Source: an uncultured Muribaculaceae bacterium
GTDB taxonomy: Bacteria; Bacteroidota; Bacteroidia; Bacteroidales; Muribaculaceae
Reading direction: 5' to 3'
Length of the DNA stretch: 64,000 bases
Assembly: GCA_910588065.1 (NCBI GenBank)
Contig: CAJUPZ010000002.1
Location: 1-64,000 of the forward strand
Made by a program: the position numbers and the translations under genes. Below, one piece after another: positions 26,742 through 36,299 of this stretch. The notes under the pieces are model-generated. The model did no database searches, was not told the origin of the DNA, and saw nothing but the letters and a program-made list of their open reading frames with translations. Each line of letters begins with the position of its first letter. Positions within the stretch are counted from its first letter, which is position 1.

Positions 26742-28145
26742 ATGTATCGCAAAAAATCAAAGTATTGGGCTATCATGGCCTCTATGATTCCGGCGATGGC
26801 TCTTGTCGGATGTTCCGACAACGACGAGCCTGACGGACCCGGAAACGAAGGTGACGGAAATGGCAAATTTGTTTTTGCCACAACTATCGAGGGCAGCAAC
26901 GGTACTGCATACGACCTGATAACAGGTGAGTCCCTTGACGGAGGCGAGCTCACAACTGTTGACAACGGTCTGCTGAATCCGGGCGCAACTCAATGGGTAT
27001 TCCACAAGGACTATCTGTATGCGTTGACCTACAATCAAGGCAATGCGGGCACCACAAGAAGTTACATTCTCGGTACCAACGGAGAGATGGAAGCCCGCAG
27101 TATAGAGTACCGTATCAGCCGTTTTTCTTCCTACGGAACATACAATGATGACATAATCACGATGTCCACCGGCGACGGACCAGCCTCACTCGCTGACGCT
27201 CAGGGGTATCTGCCCAAGACTCTGCTGGTGACATATCTGAACGTTGTCAACGAGACCTCGCGGAGCAATGACACTTCGACAGGTGCATACTCTATGGAAA
27301 ATTTCCTCGGAAATGGTGAGTATGTAACTCTTGCAGGAGCTGAACAGAGCGGATCCAAGCTCTTCTGTGGAGCGGTACCGATGGGTCTGAGCCAATATGG
27401 TGCAGCATACGAAAACCGCAAATGGGTGCGTCCGGGTTTTGAACACCTCGTGCATGATGAGGCCGGTGGTACAGGTGCCGGATCATACAAGGCAGGAGAA
27501 CTTGTCGGTACACAGTACCCCGATGAATGTTGGGTGGCAATCTACGACAACGAGAACATGACCAATCCAACACTTGCCAAAACAGACAAAATCAGTACTC
27601 CTTGCGGACGTTACCGCTCTCAGTATTATCAGACTGTATGGGCCGCAGATAATGGAGACATATATGTGTTCTCATCAAGCTATGCCAAAACCATGACTGA
27701 CCCCGGGCAGAAAACCACACTTCCGGCCGGTGTGTGCCGCATACCCGCAGGCAGCAATTCATTTGATGACTATTATTGCAATATTGAAGAACAGACTCCC
27801 GGCGGTAACCGCTCGTTCATGCGTTGCTGGCCCGCAGGAGGAAACAGCTTCCTAATGATTATGTATGACCGTTCGCTCACCGAGAAAAATCCTGCCGCAA
27901 CTGAACTGGCAGTATTTGACGCGGCTTCAAAAAAACTGACCTATGTGACAGGACTGCCCGCCAATGTTTCCTCGATTGGAAAAACCGTTTTCGTTCAGAA
28001 CGGGAATGTCTATATTCCTGTGAATGTAGAAAACGAAGAGCCTGCCATTTACGCCATAAATACGTCTACAGCGAAGGCTGTAAGAGGCGTTTCTATCAAA
28101 GCCAATGACATAACGGGATTCGGTTATCTGAATCCGATAAAATAA
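26742..28145 (+). CDS. xusB: DUF4374 surface lipoprotein, XusB-like siderophore-binding protein
   Basis: 467 residues. The lipobox ends at Cys24 (MALVGC) and is followed at once by SDNDEPD, an acidic stretch like the Bacteroidota lipoprotein export signal, so surface display is likely. The rest is beta-propeller-like with many WxxN/D and GxxY turns (QWVFHKDYLYALTY; QTVWAADNGDIYVFSSSY; VFVQNGNVYIPV). In B. thetaiotaomicron the DUF4374 protein XusB captures ferric catecholate siderophores and hands them to XusA (established knowledge). Gene order here is receptor, lipoprotein, reductase. The frame is intact, which contrasts with the damaged receptor upstream. Confidence 0.85.
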   Translation: MYRKKSKYWAIMASMIPAMALVGCSDNDEPDGPGNEGDGNGKFVFATTIEGSNGTAYDLITGESLDGGELTTVDNGLLNPGATQWVFHKDYLYALTYNQGNAGTTRSYILGTNGEMEARSIEYRISRFSSYGTYNDDIITMSTGDGPASLADAQGYLPKTLLVTYLNVVNETSRSNDTSTGAYSMENFLGNGEYVTLAGAEQSGSKLFCGAVPMGLSQYGAAYENRKWVRPGFEHLVHDEAGGTGAGSYKAGELVGTQYPDECWVAIYDNENMTNPTLAKTDKISTPCGRYRSQYYQTVWAADNGDIYVFSSSYAKTMTDPGQKTTLPAGVCRIPAGSNSFDDYYCNIEEQTPGGNRSFMRCWPAGGNSFLMIMYDRSLTEKNPAATELAVFDAASKKLTYVTGLPANVSSIGKTVFVQNGNVYIPVNVENEEPAIYAINTSTAKAVRGVSIKANDITGFGYLNPIK

Positions 28146-28152
28146 ATCTGCG

Positions 28153-29340
28153 ATGATAAAGTTTTTCAGAAATATTCATCTCTGGCTGTCAGTGCCATTC
28201 GGCATAATCGTGACATTGATATGCTTTTCAGGAGCAATGCTCATATTTGAGCCGGAAATAACCCGCAGTGTGAAAAGCGATGTCTATTATGTGACTGATG
28301 TAAAAGAGTCGCCGCTCCCTATGGGAGAACTCATGGAAACTGTGAGAGCGACACTGCCGGATAGCGTCTCGATCAACGGTGTCACCGTATTTGAAGATGC
28401 CTCCCGTACATATCAGGTAAATCTTTCCAAACCACGCCGTGCATCTCTTTTCATTGACCAATATTCGGGCGAGATAACCGGCAAGTACGAACGGTTAGGC
28501 TTCTTCTCTACTATGTTCAGACTCCATCGCTGGCTTCTGGACAGCGCAAATCCTCACGGAGATGGCGTGAAGATAGGAAAACTTCTTGTCGGTGTTTCAA
28601 CGCTTGTTTTCGTAATCGCACTGATATCCGGTGTTGTAATCTGGTGGCCGAGAGCTCGTAAGAATCTTAAGAAAAGCCTCTCTATTCCATTCTCAAATGG
28701 ATGGAAAGGATTTTGGAAAGGGCTTCATGTTGCCGGAGGAATGTACGCCCTTATTTTCGTTCTTGCAATGGCTCTTACCGGATTGACGTGGTCGTTTGAT
28801 TGGTATCGCACTGCTTTTTATGCCGTATGTGGTGTAGAGCATACACCTCGCAATTTCAATCAGGCTACAACATCAAAAGGCAATAATGACGGCGAAAAGC
28901 GTTATGGTGGAGGTCGTCGTGGCGGACACCATCATGGTGGCGATGGTCGGCATGAAGGCGGCGGTCGCCACCACTCCGGATTTGGCCGTTGGCAGGAAGT
29001 GTACGAAACCCTGAAAGCGCAGAACCCCGATGCTCCACAGATTACAATCAGCTCTGAAAAAGCGACCGTGACACTTGGCAACACAGGAAATGGCCGTGCG
29101 TCAGACAGCTATGAGTTTAATCGTCGGTCTGGTGAAATTTCTCTTGCCACAAAATACGCAGACGCTAATGAAGCTGACAAATTGCGTGGCTGGATATACT
29201 CAATCCATACCGGGAGCCTTGGCGGCCTATTCACCCGTATCCTATGGCTACTTGCTGCACTTCTTGGCGCATCGCTACCATTGACCGGCTACTACATCTG
29301 GATCAAACATCTTCTAAAAAAGAAGCGGAAAGAGGATTGA
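28153..29340 (+). CDS. xusC: PepSY-domain inner membrane protein, XusC-like reductase, with His-rich insert
   Basis: 395 residues. Four TM helices carry the PepSY_TM arrangement: TM1 at 13-33 after RNIHLWLS, then RLHRWLL, a TM pair near 150-170 and 195-215, and a final TM at ~362-385. PepSY segments lie between TM1 and TM2 and after TM3. The conserved histidines by the TMs suit haem binding, so ferric-siderophore reduction at the inner membrane is likely by analogy with XusC/FsrB-type proteins. A Gly/His/Arg-rich segment (about 252-277, about nine histidines in 25 residues) sits in the periplasmic loop and is a possible metal-binding site. It starts 7 bp after the DUF4374 gene. Confidence 0.83.
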   Translation: MIKFFRNIHLWLSVPFGIIVTLICFSGAMLIFEPEITRSVKSDVYYVTDVKESPLPMGELMETVRATLPDSVSINGVTVFEDASRTYQVNLSKPRRASLFIDQYSGEITGKYERLGFFSTMFRLHRWLLDSANPHGDGVKIGKLLVGVSTLVFVIALISGVVIWWPRARKNLKKSLSIPFSNGWKGFWKGLHVAGGMYALIFVLAMALTGLTWSFDWYRTAFYAVCGVEHTPRNFNQATTSKGNNDGEKRYGGGRRGGHHHGGDGRHEGGGRHHSGFGRWQEVYETLKAQNPDAPQITISSEKATVTLGNTGNGRASDSYEFNRRSGEISLATKYADANEADKLRGWIYSIHTGSLGGLFTRILWLLAALLGASLPLTGYYIWIKHLLKKKRKED

Positions 29341-29354
29341 GCTCAATTTATTTC

Positions 29355-29403
29355 AAAAAAACATGGAGGATGTCTCGTAAAATGCGAAGCATCCTCCATT
29401 TTA
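29355..29403. terminator. Bidirectional terminator between xusC-like and esterase genes
   Basis: Arms ATGGAGGATG (29363-29372) and CATCCTCCAT (29390-29399) form a perfect 10-bp stem. An A-run precedes it and a T-run follows, so it can end transcription from both convergent genes. Confidence 0.8.
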
Positions 29404-29427
29404 ATGAATATTGATCTTATGTATCGA

Positions 29428-30459
29428 TTATTTCTTCTGTTTGAAAAGCCAATCTCTCACAGCGGTTACTTTGTATGCGTAATCAAAGGAATACATGTGT
29501 TCGCTGCCTTTGCCATGTTCAGGAAGCACTGTTCCGGTTTCAAACTCAAAGATGTTGATTGGAGCACCCTTTTCAAGCATTGTAGCAGCAAGTTCGCTCT
29601 GACGGCTCTCCGGTAGTTTGGCACTCCATTCCGCGAAAGTGTATTGTACTCCCTCTTGACGGGCGGCTTCCTCAAGCGGTTCCAGGCATTTATAGGCACC
29701 GCCTTTATTACCCGCTATGAAGTAAACAAATTTATGTTTTACCAAAGAGTCGAAGGTCGCTCTATCCCAATGGCAATCGACAAAAATAGATGCTGCAAAA
29801 ATTTCCGGATAAGCCACATTGTAATACATGGAAATCATTCCACCCATTGACTGACCGGTAGTATAAATCCTGGCTTTGTCAACATTCATGTCAGCCACAA
29901 TGCTGTTCAGCATTCTTATCACAATATCAACCTCATCGGTATGCTCGTAGGCATCGTTTACTGCAACTCCTGAGAACTGCGGAACAAGTACATAGCACGG
30001 ATTTTTCGCTTGTGATTCCGCGGTAGCCCATACCAGTGCGCCGTAGCCTTGTGTCAACGGACGTGTGATATCAGTGCCGGGTGTGCTTGCATCTGCCATG
30101 AAAAGCACTAATGGATACTTCTTGCTTTCATCCGCATTCTTAGGCGTAAAGAGATTGTATTTCATTGTTTTTCCAGTCTCGGCATCCTTGAATTCAAGTT
30201 GTTTGAACTCCGGCACCTCTGCCTTGATCATCGCTTGCAATATAGTGTCTCCGGATTTATCAATCACAGGTCCGCCACCGGGTGTGCCAAGCTGAGGACC
30301 ACCGGCGCGGCCACCTTTCTTTTGATGACTTTGGCTTGTTGTCGATTGCTTTTCTGCAGCACTCCCATTTCCTTCACAGTAGGATGATGCTACCGCTTGC
30401 ATAGAGCAGGCTATGGCAAGCGGTAAAATTGCTTTCAATATCGTTCTTCTAAATTTCAT
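29428..30459 (-). CDS. Secreted alpha/beta-hydrolase esterase
   Basis: 343 residues with a signal peptide (RTILKAILPLAIACSMQAVA). A low-complexity linker precedes an alpha/beta-hydrolase core of the feruloyl/PHB-depolymerase-like esterase type. The nucleophile elbow is GQSMGG (Ser near 199). Strand KYPLVLFMADA, YFIAGNKGGAY and the late histidine region EHGKGSEHMYSFDYAY fit the acid and base positions. It is convergent to the xus-like operon and separated from it by a shared terminator. A secreted esterase next to a siderophore locus might hydrolyse ester-linked siderophores such as enterobactin, but a carbohydrate esterase role is equally possible (inference). Confidence 0.75.
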   Translation of the reverse strand: MKFRRTILKAILPLAIACSMQAVASSYCEGNGSAAEKQSTTSQSHQKKGGRAGGPQLGTPGGGPVIDKSGDTILQAMIKAEVPEFKQLEFKDAETGKTMKYNLFTPKNADESKKYPLVLFMADASTPGTDITRPLTQGYGALVWATAESQAKNPCYVLVPQFSGVAVNDAYEHTDEVDIVIRMLNSIVADMNVDKARIYTTGQSMGGMISMYYNVAYPEIFAASIFVDCHWDRATFDSLVKHKFVYFIAGNKGGAYKCLEPLEEAARQEGVQYTFAEWSAKLPESRQSELAATMLEKGAPINIFEFETGTVLPEHGKGSEHMYSFDYAYKVTAVRDWLFKQKK

Positions 30460-30579
30460 ATCACATATAAGTAAAAATTCACTTCTAATATCTAAGATGA
30501 AATTACACCCAAAAGTTTAGTGCTTTTGGACGAAAGTACGCAATATAGTGGTAAACGGTGGTATTGGCGTTTTATAAAT

Positions 30580-30622
30580 AATTAGGCCGTAATCTCTGTT
30601 TGCAGAGCATTACGGCCTAATT
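30580..30622 (-). terminator. Terminator downstream of ppdK
   Basis: Arms AATTAGGCCGTAAT and ATTACGGCCTAATT form a perfect 14-bp stem, 24 bp past the ppdK stop codon. On the minus strand the stem is followed by a T/A-rich stretch (TATTTATAAAACG). Confidence 0.75.
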
Positions 30623-30645
30623 GTATTCGGATTATGTACTAAACT

Positions 30646-33360
30646 TTAGTCTTCGATAGCAGCCTGCGCAGCAGATACGCGGGCGATGGGCACACGGTAG
30701 GGTGAGCAGCTGACGTAGTTCATGCCGAGTTTGGCGCAGAATTTGACTGATGAAGGTTCGCCGCCATGCTCGCCGCAGATACCTACTTTGAGTTCGGGTT
30801 TGGTGGCACGTCCTTTTTCAACGCCCATTCTGACGAGCTGGCCTACGCCTTCCTGGTCGAGTACTTCAAAGGGATCGGTCTTGATGATGCCGTGTTCCTT
30901 GTAGAATTTGAGGAACTTGGGTGCGTCATCGCGAGAGAAGCCGAAGGTCATCTGGGTGAGGTCATTTGTGCCGAATGAGAAGAAGTCGGCAACTTCAGCG
31001 ATCTGGTTGGCAACGAGGGCTGCACGGGGCACTTCGATCATTGTTCCTACTTTGTAGGGTACGCTCTGGCCGGTTTCTTCGAATACCTTGGCTGCTGTGA
31101 TGTTGATCACGTCGGCCTGGTTCTGGATTTCCTTGAGTGAGCCTACGAGAGGGATCATGATTTCGGGGTGCACATCGATTCCGCGGGCTTTGACTGCGAG
31201 GGCGGCTTCGATGATGGCGCGGGTCTGCATCTCGGTGATTTCGGGGTAGGTGATGCCGAGACGACATCCACGGTGGCCGAGCATCGGGTTGAATTCTTCA
31301 AGTGAGTCAACCTTGGCCTTTACTTCTTCGAGGGTGATGCCCATTTCTTCGGCCATTACCTTCTGAGTGGCGGTCTGGTGGGGTACGAATTCGTGCAAGG
31401 GGGGATCGAGGAGGCGGATGGTCACTCCGTAGCCGTCCATAGCTTCGAAGATGCCTTCGAAGTCGCCACGCTGCATCGGAAGGAGTTTGGCGAGGGCTAC
31501 TCGACGGCCTTCTTCGTCAGATGCGAGGATCATTTCGCGTACAGCTTTGATGCGGTCGCCTTCGAAGAACATGTGTTCTGTGCGGCAGAGACCGATGCCC
31601 TGTGCGCCGAAGTGGCGGGCCTGCTTTGCGTCGCGGGGTGAGTCTGCGTTAGTGCGGACGAGTGTCTTGGTGTATTTGGACGCAAGATTCATGATTGCGC
31701 CGAAGTCGCCGCCGAGTTCGGGTTCGGTTGTGGGAACCTGGCCGTTGTAAACTTCTCCAGTCGAGCCGTTGAGTGAGATCCAGTCACCTTCTTTGTATAC
31801 TTTTCCGCCCATCTCAACTGTTTTTTCTTTGTAGTCGACACGGATTTCGCCTGCACCTGACACACAGCATTTGCCCATACCACGGGCTACTACGGCTGCG
31901 TGAGATGTCATACCGCCGCGCATTGTGAGGATACCTTGTGCTACGGCCATACCTCGGAGGTCTTCAGGAGATGTCTCGATGCGGACGAGCACGACTTTGC
32001 GTTTCTTTTCGCTCCAGGCTTCTGCTTCTTCAGCCGAGAATACGATCTGGCCGGCGGCTGCGCCGGGAGATGCGGGAAGACCCTTTGCCACGACTTCTGC
32101 GCGCTTGAGTGCTGCTTTGTCGAACACGGGGTGGAGGAGTTCATCGAGTTTCTGCGGTTCCATGCGCTTGAGCACGGTTTTTTCATCGATTTCGCCTGCG
32201 CGGAGAAGGTCCATAGCGATCTTTACCATTGCAGCGCCTGTGCGTTTGCCGTTGCGGGTCTGGAGCATCCAGAGTTTGCCGTCCTGGATGGTGAATTCCA
32301 TATCCTGCATGTCTTTGTAGTAGTTTTCAAGACGGCCTGCTATTGCGATGAGCTCGGCGGCGCAGACGGGCATTGATTCTTCGAGTGAAGGATATTTTTC
32401 AGCGCGCACTTCTTCGCTGATGCCCTGGAGGGCGGCCCAGCGGCGTGAGCCTTCTACTGTGATCTGCTGGGGGGTGCGGATACCGGCGACCACGTCTTCG
32501 CCCTGGGCGTTGATGAGGTATTCGCCGTTGAAGATATTTTCGCCGGTTGCTGCGTCACGGCTGAATGCCACGCCTGTGGCTGAGTTGTCGCCCATGTTGC
32601 CATAGACCATTGCCTGTACGTTGACGGCTGTGCCCCATTCTTCGGGGATCTGGTTCATGCGACGGTAGAGAATTGCACGTTCGTTCATCCAGCTGTCAAA
32701 CACGGCGCAGATGCCGCCCCAGAGCTGTTCCCAGGCGTCATTGGGGAAGTCTTTGCCTGTGTATTCCTTTACAGCGGCTTTGAAGAGTTTCACAAGGTTC
32801 TGGAGGTCTTCCACGGTAAGTTCGGTGTCAAGTTTGACGCCTTTTTCTTCCTTGACCTTGTCCATGATTTCTTCGAAGGGATCTATGTCAGCTTTGCTTT
32901 TGGGCTTCATGCCGAGCACAACATCGCCATACATCTGTACGAAACGACGGTAGCTGTCCCATGCGAAACGGGCGTTGCCGCTCTTTTTGGCGAGAGATTC
33001 AACTGTAGCGTCGTTCATGCCGAGGTTGAGGACGGTGTCCATCATGCCGGGCATTGATGCGCGTGCGCCTGAGCGAACAGATACGAGCAGGGGATTGGTG
33101 GGGTCGTCAAATTTCTTGCCGGTGAGGGTTTCCACATGAGCTATGGCATCCTCCACCTCTTTATTTATTCGTTTAACAACTTCATCCTTGCCATACTGGG
33201 TGTACTCTGTACAAACCTCGGTGGTGATGGTGAAGCCGGGGGGCACAGGCATGCCGAGCAGGTTCATTTCGGCGAGGTTGGCGCCTTTGCCGCCAAGGAG
33301 ATTGCGCATTGAGGCGTTGCCTTCAGCTTTGCCGTCTCCGAACGTGTAGACTCTTTTCAT
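30646..33360 (-). CDS. ppdK: Pyruvate, phosphate dikinase
   Basis: 904 residues, in the usual 870-910 range. It interconverts pyruvate, ATP and phosphate with phosphoenolpyruvate, AMP and pyrophosphate in the cytoplasm. The N-terminal ATP-grasp domain starts VYTFGDGKAEGNASMRNLLGGKGANLAEM. The phosphohistidine domain has GGMTSHAAVVARGMGK with the catalytic His near residue 487. The C-terminal PEP-binding TIM barrel has GLCRTEHMF, HRGCRLG, GTMIEVPRAAL, FFSFGTNDLTQMT and the Cys of KVGICGEHGG. The frame is complete with no odd residue. The gene is monocistronic, with its own promoter and terminator. Confidence 0.97.
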   Translation of the reverse strand: MKRVYTFGDGKAEGNASMRNLLGGKGANLAEMNLLGMPVPPGFTITTEVCTEYTQYGKDEVVKRINKEVEDAIAHVETLTGKKFDDPTNPLLVSVRSGARASMPGMMDTVLNLGMNDATVESLAKKSGNARFAWDSYRRFVQMYGDVVLGMKPKSKADIDPFEEIMDKVKEEKGVKLDTELTVEDLQNLVKLFKAAVKEYTGKDFPNDAWEQLWGGICAVFDSWMNERAILYRRMNQIPEEWGTAVNVQAMVYGNMGDNSATGVAFSRDAATGENIFNGEYLINAQGEDVVAGIRTPQQITVEGSRRWAALQGISEEVRAEKYPSLEESMPVCAAELIAIAGRLENYYKDMQDMEFTIQDGKLWMLQTRNGKRTGAAMVKIAMDLLRAGEIDEKTVLKRMEPQKLDELLHPVFDKAALKRAEVVAKGLPASPGAAAGQIVFSAEEAEAWSEKKRKVVLVRIETSPEDLRGMAVAQGILTMRGGMTSHAAVVARGMGKCCVSGAGEIRVDYKEKTVEMGGKVYKEGDWISLNGSTGEVYNGQVPTTEPELGGDFGAIMNLASKYTKTLVRTNADSPRDAKQARHFGAQGIGLCRTEHMFFEGDRIKAVREMILASDEEGRRVALAKLLPMQRGDFEGIFEAMDGYGVTIRLLDPPLHEFVPHQTATQKVMAEEMGITLEEVKAKVDSLEEFNPMLGHRGCRLGITYPEITEMQTRAIIEAALAVKARGIDVHPEIMIPLVGSLKEIQNQADVINITAAKVFEETGQSVPYKVGTMIEVPRAALVANQIAEVADFFSFGTNDLTQMTFGFSRDDAPKFLKFYKEHGIIKTDPFEVLDQEGVGQLVRMGVEKGRATKPELKVGICGEHGGEPSSVKFCAKLGMNYVSCSPYRVPIARVSAAQAAIED

Positions 33361-33452
33361 TTGTCAGTTATTAGTATTATTAAAGAATTGAATTTTGATT
33401 TCATCATATCCCGGGGTAGTGGAGAGGAGTGTTGTTCATGGCCGGGAGTTGT

Positions 33453-33461
33453 GCAAATGTA
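33453..33461 (-). promoter_or_regulatory. -7 box for ppdK
   Basis: On the minus strand TACATTTGC matches TAnnTTTG, 93 bp upstream of the ppdK ATG. The leader would be about 88 nt, with no recognised motif. Confidence 0.45.
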
Positions 33462-33534
33462 AGAATTATATCTCATCGGAGGAAATATTTTCAAAGAAAT
33501 TCGTCAAAGGCTCTGATATTTTTTTTTTATTGAG

Positions 33535-33543
33535 TAGCTTTGC
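33535..33543 (+). promoter_or_regulatory. -7 box that fixes the rlmD start
   Basis: TAGCTTTGC matches TAnnTTTG. An upstream in-frame TTG (33540) lies inside the box and cannot be translated from this promoter, so the GTG at 33573, about 25 nt after the predicted transcription start, is the better start codon. Confidence 0.55.
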
Positions 33544-33572
33544 ACAGTATTTCTCACAAAATATATAAAATA

Positions 33573-34985
33573 GTGGCAAGAAAAAGAAAAGAGCTCCCGC
33601 TGATAGAGGGGGTTGAGATAAAAGATGTCGCTGCTGAGGGCAATGCTCTTGCGCGCGTTGACGATATGGTGGTGTTTGTGCCTTTCGGCGCTCCGGGTGA
33701 TATCGCGGATGTGAAGATAGACCGCAAGAAGCGCAATTATGCCGAGGGTCATATAGAGCGGCTTGTGAGCCCTTCGCCGCTGCGTGTCGGGCCGGCGTGC
33801 AGCCATTTCGGGGTGTGTGGCGGCTGCCGCTGGCAACATCTGCCGTACAGTTTTCAGCTTGAGTGCAAGCAGCGTCAGGTAAGCGACGCGATGCAGCGGA
33901 TTGCCAAGGTTGACATTCCTCCGATCAGTCCTATTATAGGTGCAGACCCCGTATGGGAGTACCGCAACAAGATGGAGTATACCTTCTCAAACAAGTGCTG
34001 GCTCACATTCGAGCAGATGCGCAGCGGCGAGGAGTTTCCAGACAGGGATGCCGCCGGTTTCCATATTCCGGGTGCTTTTGACAAGGTACTGGATATTGAC
34101 CGTTGCCACCTGCAGGATGATTTTTCAAACAAGGTGCGTAAGTTTGTCAAGGAGTTTGGCAAAGCCAATGGCTATCCGTTCTATGACCTCAGGGCGCAGA
34201 CCGGCTTTCTGCGCACAATGATGGTGAGGATGGCCTCTACAGGCCAGATTATGGTGCTCATGGCCTTCGGTCAGGACAATGCGGAGTGGATAGAGGCTAC
34301 AATGAGCGCTATAAAGACTGAGTTTCCGCAGATTACCTCGCTTCTTTACGTGGTTAACACCAAACTGAACGACACCTTCGGCGACCTGCCTGTGGTTACA
34401 TACAGCGGCCTTCCTTATATCGAGGAAGAGATGGAGGGTCTCAGATTCAGGGTTGGTCCGAAATCGTTCTATCAGACAAATTCAAGGCAGGCCCACCGTC
34501 TGTATCAGGTAGCCCGCGATTTTGCAGGTCTCACCGGCAGCGAGCTGGTGTATGACCTCTACACCGGCACCGGTACGATCGCCAACTTTGTTGCCCGTGG
34601 AGCCCGCCATGTTGTGGGCATAGAGTATGTTGCCGATGCTATAGAGGATGCTAAACTCAATTCGCGCGTCAACGGGCTGGACAACACAGAGTTCTATGCC
34701 GGCGATATGAAAGATGTGCTCACCCGCGATTTCATAGAGCAGCACGGGCGTCCGGATGTGATGATTGTCGATCCGCCCAGAGCCGGCATGCACGCCGATG
34801 TGGTCGATGTGATTCTGGCCGCGGAGCCGGAGCGCATTGTGTATGTTAGCTGCAACCCGGCAACGCAGGCGCGCGACCTTGCGCTGCTTGACGTGAAATA
34901 TCGTGTCACAGCCGTTCAGCCGGTGGATATGTTTCCCCACACCCATCATGTTGAAAACGTTGTTGCCCTTGAGCTGAAACAATAA
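33573..34985 (+). CDS. rlmD: 23S rRNA (uracil-C5) methyltransferase, RlmD/RumA family
   Basis: A GTG start gives 470 residues (MARKRKELPLIEG). An N-terminal TRAM domain (IEGVEIKDVAAEGNALARVDD) precedes the iron-sulfur cysteines (CSHFGVCGGCRWQHL, then a later Cys) and the SAM-dependent methyltransferase core. Motifs visible are YDLYTGTGTIANFVA for SAM binding, VDPPRAGMH, and the catalytic-cysteine loop VYVSCNPATQARDL. It methylates U1939-type positions of 23S rRNA (RlmD) or U747 (RlmC); the family does not separate these cleanly by eye. It is divergent from ppdK. Confidence 0.88.
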   Translation: MARKRKELPLIEGVEIKDVAAEGNALARVDDMVVFVPFGAPGDIADVKIDRKKRNYAEGHIERLVSPSPLRVGPACSHFGVCGGCRWQHLPYSFQLECKQRQVSDAMQRIAKVDIPPISPIIGADPVWEYRNKMEYTFSNKCWLTFEQMRSGEEFPDRDAAGFHIPGAFDKVLDIDRCHLQDDFSNKVRKFVKEFGKANGYPFYDLRAQTGFLRTMMVRMASTGQIMVLMAFGQDNAEWIEATMSAIKTEFPQITSLLYVVNTKLNDTFGDLPVVTYSGLPYIEEEMEGLRFRVGPKSFYQTNSRQAHRLYQVARDFAGLTGSELVYDLYTGTGTIANFVARGARHVVGIEYVADAIEDAKLNSRVNGLDNTEFYAGDMKDVLTRDFIEQHGRPDVMIVDPPRAGMHADVVDVILAAEPERIVYVSCNPATQARDLALLDVKYRVTAVQPVDMFPHTHHVENVVALELKQ

Positions 34986-35045
34986 TGCCGGGATATGTGT
35001 TAGATTGTCGGATGCTTGTTACGGAAAATCGCTCCTGACAGCGTC

Positions 35046-35066
35046 GGCAAAGCGTAATGCTTTGCC
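35046..35066. other. Perfect 8-bp hairpin between rlmD and the RND operon
   Basis: GGCAAAGC, a 5-nt loop GTAAT, then GCTTTGCC. There is no following T-run, so it is not a strong terminator. It lies 37 bp before the adaptor ATG in the predicted leader of the pump operon, where it could be an operator or a 5'-UTR hairpin. Confidence 0.45.
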
Positions 35067-35102
35067 TTACAGTGAATTCATCATAATTATGCTTACTTGA
35101 CA

Positions 35103-36284
35103 ATGACTAAATCCTTATCATTCGGCAATCTTTCCAAGCGGGCGTCAATCGCCATAGTATTCGGTATTGTTGTAATCGTAGCAGCGCTGATAACTATTCT
35201 TTGTCTGAAATCCTCAGGTAATAAAACGGCGGAGGCCACTGCTATTGTCAGTGTGGAGCCCGCCGAGGTCCGTGATGTGAACATCTACGGCGAATATGTG
35301 GGACGTATCCGCGCCCAGCAGTTTGTTGAGGTAAGAGCCCGTGTTGAGGGCTACCTTCAGAAAATGCTGTTTAAGGAGGGCTCGTTCATCAACAAGGGAC
35401 AGACCCTGTTTATCATCGACCCGACAATATACAGCGCTAAGGTGAACAAAGCGGCCGCCCAGCTCAACAAAGCCAAGGCGATTGCTGTGAAGGCCAAGCG
35501 CGACCTTGACCGCATACGCCCCCTCTATGAGGCAAATGCCGCCAGCCAGCTCGACCTTGACAATGCTGTGGCCGCATACGAAGGCGCTACAGCCGATGTG
35601 GCTGTCTGTCAGGCCGACCTTACCCAGGCCCAGCTCACTCTCGGCTACACATCTGTGAAATCTCCCATCAGCGGCTACATAAGCCAGCGCTCGGCCGACA
35701 TCGGTACCCTTGTGGGACCTTCGGCGCAGTCGCTGCTGGCAACGGTTGTGAAGAGCGATACTGTGAGGGTTGATTTCAGCATGACAGCCCTTGACTATCT
35801 CAAGAGCAAGAGCCGCAATGTGACTATCGGCGAGGATGACAAGAAGCGCGATTGGGAATCGACAGTCACCATAACTCTCGCCGACGGCAAGGAATATCCG
35901 TTCAAGGGTGTCGTTGATTTCGCCGACCCGCAGGTTGACCCCAAGACCGGGACATTCAGCGTGCGCGCCGAGATGCCAAACCCCGACCATATTCTTCTTC
36001 CCGGCGAATTTACAAAGGTGAAACTGCTGCTCGATGTGCGCGACAGCGTGGTAATTGTGCCGCAGAAGGCGCTCACTGTCGACAAAGGCGGTGCATTCAT
36101 ATATGTTGTAAGGCCCGACAGCGTTGTGGAGAAACGCTTTATTGAAACCGGCCCCGAAGTCGGCAATGAAATACTTGTGGAGCGTGGACTCGCAGGCGGC
36201 GAGCAGATTGTAACCGAAGGCTTCCACAAGCTTCGCCACGGAATAAAAGTAAATCCGGCCACTGCCGATTCGTCTGAAAAATAA
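35103..36284 (+). CDS. RND periplasmic adaptor (MexA/AcrA-like)
   Basis: The ATG at 35103 is chosen over a TTG six bases upstream, giving 393 residues. A single N-terminal TM (about 15-37, IAIVFGIVVIVAALITILCL) anchors it; there is no lipobox, unlike AcrA. The adaptor order is present: lipoyl halves (VRARVEGYLQKMLFKEGSF and VKSPISGYISQRSADIGT), a coiled-coil hairpin (about 95-165), a beta-barrel (VTITLADGKEYPFKGVVDFA), and a membrane-proximal domain ending GFHKLRHGIKVNP. It is the first gene of a three-gene pump operon, with the RND gene 15 bp behind. Confidence 0.93.
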   Translation: MTKSLSFGNLSKRASIAIVFGIVVIVAALITILCLKSSGNKTAEATAIVSVEPAEVRDVNIYGEYVGRIRAQQFVEVRARVEGYLQKMLFKEGSFINKGQTLFIIDPTIYSAKVNKAAAQLNKAKAIAVKAKRDLDRIRPLYEANAASQLDLDNAVAAYEGATADVAVCQADLTQAQLTLGYTSVKSPISGYISQRSADIGTLVGPSAQSLLATVVKSDTVRVDFSMTALDYLKSKSRNVTIGEDDKKRDWESTVTITLADGKEYPFKGVVDFADPQVDPKTGTFSVRAEMPNPDHILLPGEFTKVKLLLDVRDSVVIVPQKALTVDKGGAFIYVVRPDSVVEKRFIETGPEVGNEILVERGLAGGEQIVTEGFHKLRHGIKVNPATADSSEK

Positions 36285-36299
36285 TAATTGTGTGGCCTT

